Assembly: GCA_902767775.1 (NCBI GenBank)
Contig: CACXIP010000021.1
Span: forward strand, 1-54,699
Origin: an uncultured Prevotellaceae bacterium
GTDB taxonomy: Bacteria; Bacteroidota; Bacteroidia; Bacteroidales; Bacteroidaceae
Direction of reading: 5' to 3'
DNA: 54,699 nt
The notes under the pieces are model-generated. The model ran no database searches. It saw nothing but the letters and a program-made list of their open reading frames with translations, and was not told where the DNA came from. Positions 50,535 to 54,699 of this stretch are shown one piece after another (the stretch's first letter is position 1; each line of letters opens with the position of its first letter). The position numbers and the translations under genes were made by a program.

Positions 50535-52817
50535 ATGAGAAAGATTATATTTTTATCTTATTTGCTTGTACCTATGTGCCTCTTTGCACAAAAGTCAAGA
50601 GTTTTCTCTATTAACTTTAGCGAGAAAGACTTTTCTTTTACAAAAGATGGTGACATTTTGAATATTGTTTCAACAGATGGTAAGGCTGTCATTTGGGGTA
50701 ATGCTTTTGACCCGGCATTGCCTTGTCTTGGTGTAAACATATTGATTAGTCCAACTGATGATTATGTTGGCTTTTCCTGTGAAGAGAAAGAGACACTCGT
50801 GGAGTCAAATGTTATCGTTAATTATATCCCAGAAGATATGCCATCTAATATTGATCAAAATGTTATACGCACTGGGCAGACCAATTACACTAAGAAAACA
50901 TATCCTGATGAAAATGTGCAGTTTACGGGAACACATATGATGGACGGATACAAGTATCTTTCCTTTATTGTTTGCCCTTTCAGATATGACGTAGAAAACA
51001 AGAACCTATATCTGAAGAAGGATTTCAGTCTGCATCTAAATTTAAAGTCTGTGTATTCAAAAGGTTCTTCAAAGAGTAAAGGTTGTAATATGCGTGATAT
51101 CGTTAAGGATATGACTATAAATGGAAATGAAATAGAAACATTATATCCAAACTTGACTAAAACCGTTTCGTCGACAGAAACAACAATTTACAAATACATC
51201 ATTGTTACAAACGAGGCACTGAAGCCAGTTTTTGAGAAACTTGCCCATTGGAAGACAATGAAAGGAGTGAGAACAAAAGTAATTACCGTAGAGGATTGCT
51301 TTGACGTTTATCCTAATCTTTCTCCACATCTGGCGATAAAGACTGTATTGGCCAGTTATTATTATAATAATGATATGGAATATGCTCTCCTTGCCGGTGA
51401 TACTGATGTTGTCCCAGCACAAATATGCTATCTACCTACCGATTTGACAAATAGCGATGACACCACAGATACCCCTGCCGACCTCTATTATTCATGTCTT
51501 GATAATTGCTTTTCCTGGGATTCTAATGGAAATAACGTGTATGCAGAATTAAATGACAACATTGATTTGGATCCAGAATATATTATAACGAGATGTTCTG
51601 TATCCACACTTTCAGAAGCAGAGATTTTTGTTAACCGTATTATTGAATATGAAAGTTACCCAAAAACGGATGGGTGGACGAGTAAAATGCTGAGTTGTGG
51701 AAATTTGAGATATACCTATACAATGAAGAACCACGAATTAATAAGTGATAGTCAGTATCAAGGGGAATATGTCTATGAGCATGGTGTCCAACCATATTGG
51801 GGTAGTAATACATTTTTTGAACTTTTTGACACATATTCAGACCATCCAGATGGAATCAATTATGATGCAACTGGAGATCATTTCCAAACAGAATTGGAGA
51901 AAGGATACACTTTTGTTGACGAGTACTCCCATGCTTGGGCAAATAAATGGGGCTTTTTAGAAAACGGGACTTTATACAAATTAGACAAAGCAAGCAGTTT
52001 AGTAAACAGTGGTTATTCTATAATAACCACCATATCTTGTTATTCAAATGCATTTGATAAGATATCCACTGATTTCCCTGATGAAACAGATTATTATACG
52101 ACCTGCCTTAGTGAATCTTTTATGAGGAATCCAAATAGTGGTATCTTGGCATATTATGGTTGTTCTCGTGAAGGATTTACTTATTCCACTTACTATTTTA
52201 TAGAAAAATTCTATGAACACATCTTATCCAGTTATGACAGACAATTCGGCAGGGCTGCCATGTCTGCAAAAAATGCATTTACAACTCAAGCCCAAGATAC
52301 TATTTATAATCAATATCGATGGCTCATAATGACTTTGAATCCTTTGGGTGACCCAGAGACGCCTATTTTTATTCAAACCCCACAAACATTTAATGACGTT
52401 TCAGTTTCTTTCTCCAATGGAAACCTTAGCATTTCTTCGGGAATCAGTGACTGTACAATCTGCATCTCCAGTGCCGCTGATTATGGAGAAAGCTATTACA
52501 AATTATATAATAATGTTAACGGAATAAGTCTCAGTGATGTCTATGCAGACTGCTATTTGTGCATAACGAAACAAGGCTATATACCTTACATTGCCCGTGT
52601 TGGCAATTCAGTGTATTTGCAAAATGAAGATATTGTTAGAAATCTTTCTGTTTTTTCCACGAATACCTATGTTGGCAGTAACGTCAATAGCTCTTTATCA
52701 CTTGGTCCTGTTACCATCCATAAAGGAAAAGTCACAAATAAAAGTGCAGGAGGCATAACTATTCAAAACGACTTTGAGGTTAAGAGCGGTACTGAACTGG
52801 AAATATTGCAGCCTTGA
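50535..52817 (+). CDS. Secreted C25 (gingipain-family) cysteine peptidase
   Basis: 760 aa with signal peptide MRKIIFLSYLLVPMCLFAQ. A propeptide-like region (20-200) precedes the C25 caspase-like domain (about 215-610: YKYIIVTNEALKPVFEKLAH, YALLAGDTDVVPAQ). His466 in VDEYSHAWANKWG and Cys502 in TTISCYSNAFD form the dyad. Near the end VTIHKGKVTNKSAGGITIQN and FEVKSGTELEI resemble a coat-hanger stack, which often precedes a T9SS tail. A clear full CTD is not seen here, so surface delivery is uncertain. The gene is strongly AT-rich compared with the first half of the window. Confidence 0.88.
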   Translation: MRKIIFLSYLLVPMCLFAQKSRVFSINFSEKDFSFTKDGDILNIVSTDGKAVIWGNAFDPALPCLGVNILISPTDDYVGFSCEEKETLVESNVIVNYIPEDMPSNIDQNVIRTGQTNYTKKTYPDENVQFTGTHMMDGYKYLSFIVCPFRYDVENKNLYLKKDFSLHLNLKSVYSKGSSKSKGCNMRDIVKDMTINGNEIETLYPNLTKTVSSTETTIYKYIIVTNEALKPVFEKLAHWKTMKGVRTKVITVEDCFDVYPNLSPHLAIKTVLASYYYNNDMEYALLAGDTDVVPAQICYLPTDLTNSDDTTDTPADLYYSCLDNCFSWDSNGNNVYAELNDNIDLDPEYIITRCSVSTLSEAEIFVNRIIEYESYPKTDGWTSKMLSCGNLRYTYTMKNHELISDSQYQGEYVYEHGVQPYWGSNTFFELFDTYSDHPDGINYDATGDHFQTELEKGYTFVDEYSHAWANKWGFLENGTLYKLDKASSLVNSGYSIITTISCYSNAFDKISTDFPDETDYYTTCLSESFMRNPNSGILAYYGCSREGFTYSTYYFIEKFYEHILSSYDRQFGRAAMSAKNAFTTQAQDTIYNQYRWLIMTLNPLGDPETPIFIQTPQTFNDVSVSFSNGNLSISSGISDCTICISSAADYGESYYKLYNNVNGISLSDVYADCYLCITKQGYIPYIARVGNSVYLQNEDIVRNLSVFSTNTYVGSNVNSSLSLGPVTIHKGKVTNKSAGGITIQNDFEVKSGTELEILQP

Positions 52818-52874
52818 AAATTAGTCTAATATGAATTTCTGACTCTATATATTTTATAATTCTATATATTTTTA

Positions 52875-52882
52875 TAATTTTG
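52875..52882 (+). promoter_or_regulatory. -7 promoter box for the 264-aa-type secreted protein
   Basis: TAATTTTG, 25 bases before the chosen ATG. It lies at the end of a tandem 'tctatatatttttataat' duplication (52843-52880). The -33 is weak. Confidence 0.5.
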
Positions 52883-52907
52883 AAAGCGGAAAGTTTAATT
52901 GTTTTTT

Positions 52908-53693
52908 ATGATGAACAAATATCTGTTATTATTGTTTGCCATTGCCATTAGGATGACTTCTGCGGCTCAGGACACTATGTTGCCAATGCTTGTCGATGGC
53001 CGGGTCTGGAATGTGGTGAGTATCCATCCGGCAGAGCCGCCAGAGTCTGATTCCACCCCCGGCTACTTCAAAGACATCAAGGGACGATGGGGTGTAGGCT
53101 GGCCTTCCACCTTTTTGCTGAAGGGCGACACCATCATGGGTGGAAAAACTTACAAAAAACTGTTTCGTGACGGTAGTTTTATCTGTGGCCTTCGTGAAGA
53201 GGATGGCCGCATATACAAATGCTCTCTGGATTTTATTTCAGAGATACTGACCTTTGACATCAACCTCTGGACTGGTGACATTTTCAAGGATGAGGTCAAT
53301 GACCATTCCCAGATGGAGGTGAAGCAGGTGAGGACGTTCTGCATCAGTGGAACAAACCGCAGGTGTTTGGATATGTGGGTTTATGAAGAAGATCTTGAGA
53401 TCATAGACGGCTTGGTGGATTATTGGATAGAGGGAATTGGATGCATGGCTGGCCCTCCTTACGTCCCATTTTGGTGGGAAGCATCCAGCGGGAGTCTGTT
53501 GCTGTCGTGCTATGACGGTGACAAATGTATCTTTTCTATCGAGGACCTCAACCAAATCACAAACATTCAACCTGCAATCACAAATAGTTTTTCTGATAGC
53601 TGCCAGGAAATATATGACCTCCAAGGCCTTCGTCTAAAAGGCGTTCCTCAGAAAGGTGTCTACATACAGAACGGCAGGAAATATGTGAAGTAG
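52908..53693 (+). CDS. Secreted protein of unknown function with short C-terminal sorting-like motif
   Basis: 261 aa from ATG 52908; the frame begins with a TTG three codons earlier. The signal peptide MMNKYLLLLFAIAIRMTSAAQ is followed by a compact domain rich in Trp, Gly and Cys (RWGVGWPSTFLLKGDTIMGG, GSFICGLREEDGR, YWIEGIGCMAGPPYVP). The end (EIYDLQGLRLKGVPQKGVYI then QNGRKYVK) is a short form common at the C-terminus of Prevotella secreted proteins. No family is recognised. The base composition returns to normal. Confidence 0.75.
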   Translation: MMNKYLLLLFAIAIRMTSAAQDTMLPMLVDGRVWNVVSIHPAEPPESDSTPGYFKDIKGRWGVGWPSTFLLKGDTIMGGKTYKKLFRDGSFICGLREEDGRIYKCSLDFISEILTFDINLWTGDIFKDEVNDHSQMEVKQVRTFCISGTNRRCLDMWVYEEDLEIIDGLVDYWIEGIGCMAGPPYVPFWWEASSGSLLLSCYDGDKCIFSIEDLNQITNIQPAITNSFSDSCQEIYDLQGLRLKGVPQKGVYIQNGRKYVK

Positions 53694-53727
53694 TTCATAA
53701 TTCATAGTTCATAGTTCATAATTCATG
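53694..53727. repeat. 'ttcatagttcataatt' short tandem run
   Basis: Five or so 'ttcata(g/a)' units between the previous stop and the next start, with 'attcatgg' making the first ATG (53725). The repeat thus affects which start codon is present. Confidence 0.75.
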
Positions 53728-53733
53728 GTTTAT

Positions 53734-54507
53734 ATGAAAACAAATATATTGACCCTTGCATTGGTGTTGATGACAGTCACAGCCAATGCCCAGCAGAAAG
53801 CGAAGACGTTTTCCATCACACCGAAGGCAGGTGTTACAGCAAGCAGTTTCTCAGGGAAAATGCCGGCAACAATCTCATACGTCATTATTCCGGAAGGTCA
53901 TTATGTAGATGGTGGTATAGACGAACTCCGACCAGTCGACGAAAGCACGTTGATTCGGGCTGGAGCCATGGGGTTCGGCGACATGAATAACAAAGTGGGT
54001 TTCACCATAGGCGCAGAAGGGCAGTACCAATTCACGTCTGTTGTCGGCCTCTCTCTCGGTGCCTTCTATACACAAGAGGGAGCCGCCTACAACACCAAGG
54101 GGCATTCCTCGGATTTCGACGGTGTGAAGGTCAGCATCAAAGATGATTTGAAAATCCATCTCAACTGCTTCACCGTGCCTGTCCTGGCCAATGTATATGT
54201 GTGGAAAGGACTTGCCCTTAAAGCCGGCTTGCAACCGGAATTTGCCATTGGGAAAAAGACCAAGGGTGATGTGACGATGGAGTTTGAAGGACAGGCATTC
54301 AAGGCTGAGTCGTCAGATGCCGATATCAAGTCATTCTCCCTTTCCCTTCCCATAGGCATGAGTTATGAATACAAGCATGTGGTGGCAGACCTCAGATACT
54401 CTTTTGGACTAACCGACCTGCATAAAAACAAAGATGCAGGCATTGGCGGGTACTCCTTCGCCCACAACCGCGTGCTGACTTTCACACTTGGATACAAGTT
54501 CCCGTAA
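53734..54507 (+). CDS. Outer-membrane beta-barrel protein (PorT/opacity-like)
   Basis: 257 aa from ATG 53734; a start at 53725 would add three residues and lies in a repeat. The signal peptide MKTNILTLALVLMTVTANAQ is followed by alternating amphipathic strands with GAEGQYQFTSVVGLSLGAFY, LALKAGLQPEFAIGKK and a C-terminal strand ending LTFTLGYKFP with terminal aromatic/Pro. This is a small (8-strand) barrel as in the PorT family. Role unknown; it ends the secreted-protein series. Confidence 0.8.
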   Translation: MKTNILTLALVLMTVTANAQQKAKTFSITPKAGVTASSFSGKMPATISYVIIPEGHYVDGGIDELRPVDESTLIRAGAMGFGDMNNKVGFTIGAEGQYQFTSVVGLSLGAFYTQEGAAYNTKGHSSDFDGVKVSIKDDLKIHLNCFTVPVLANVYVWKGLALKAGLQPEFAIGKKTKGDVTMEFEGQAFKAESSDADIKSFSLSLPIGMSYEYKHVVADLRYSFGLTDLHKNKDAGIGGYSFAHNRVLTFTLGYKFP

Positions 54508-54699
54508 TCTGAAGAGGACGGAGAATCAAGGGACTGTCCCCATGATTTTAGTCACGTGAAAAATTCCACCGAAAGGGGTAAGTCTTTCAGATTTTATGAT
54601 AAATGCGAACGTTCGCATTTAGCATAAAATGCGAACTTTCCAAAAATGCGAACCTTTTTGTGACGATACCGATAGTAAAAGGCATTGCGGTTGCAAAAG
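54508..54699. promoter_or_regulatory. Terminal region with an AAATGCGAAC array
   Basis: 192 bases without a gene. GGGACtGTCCC lies at 54530-54540. AAATGCGAACGTTCGCATTT at 54601-54620 is a perfect 20-base palindrome; the same 10-mer recurs at 54627-54636 and 54644-54653. A clustered site of one palindrome and two half-sites looks like an operator or a recognition array for the gene beyond the window edge. Confidence 0.6.

Overview
The window looks like a chromosomal segment of a Prevotella-type member of the Bacteroidota (Prevotella/Segatella/Xylanibacter sense). The evidence is: many lipoprotein or signal-peptide CAZymes; promoters of the Bacteroidota form TTTG-N19-20-TAnnTTTG; a TamB/TamL pair in which TamL carries a lipobox; DUF3836- and DUF3244-like proteins; C10 and C25 cysteine peptidases; a type IX secretion (T9SS) tail; and dockerin-like tails on secreted proteins. 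No rRNA, tRNA, CRISPR array, transposase or SusC/SusD pair was seen.

Layout. 1-1231 is a gene-free repeat field (a 158-bp direct duplication, palindromes and a 46-49-bp minisatellite). 1232-8463 holds a GH2 exo-acting enzyme with discoidin-like domains, facing a GH27 alpha-galactosidase and GH2 beta-galactosidase operon. 8627-9024 is a GH92 alpha-mannosidase gene collapsed by a large internal deletion. 9021-12218 is a C10 peptidase ending in a dockerin. 12375-17391 encodes a DapA-like lyase, a sodium:solute symporter, a PdxA2-type dehydrogenase and a four-carbon acid-sugar kinase, which suggests uptake and breakdown of a threonate/erythronate-like acid sugar. 17392-23518 holds a double zinc ribbon, a secreted phosphodiesterase-fold protein with dockerin, a TGS-type nucleoside kinase, a DUF3836 protein and an acetyltransferase.

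23592-35910 returns to glycan breakdown. It has GH51 arabinofuranosidase, GH8 exo-oligoxylanase, a translationally coupled pair of secreted proteins (one a beta-helix carbohydrate binder), and a LacI-GH31-GH2 operon suited to trimming Xyl/Gal side chains such as those of xyloglucan. The LacI promoter carries a palindrome over its -33 element. 36316-45514 is an envelope operon: TetR, FabG, RluA-type synthase, TamB, TamL. A patatin-like phospholipase faces it.

46796-54507 is the least ordinary region. It holds a lipobox-TPR-transmembrane-HTH protein, which looks like a one-piece transmembrane regulator, followed by small secreted DUF3244-like, S74/T9SS, C25 gingipain-like, uncharacterised secreted and outer-membrane barrel proteins. 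Base composition drops abruptly inside the regulator gene and stays low across much of the locus, suggesting a mosaic exchanged segment.

Several short DNA elements are scattered across the window and touch genes. A nearly identical 87-bp element flanks the symporter gene. A 'TTTAGGAG' degenerate repeat abuts start and stop codons at three places. A 9-bp satellite lies in frame inside the kinase and again outside it. Palindromic 'gagacg' elements occur at three sites. These unexplained repeats and the TPR-HTH secretion locus are the best leads for something new.
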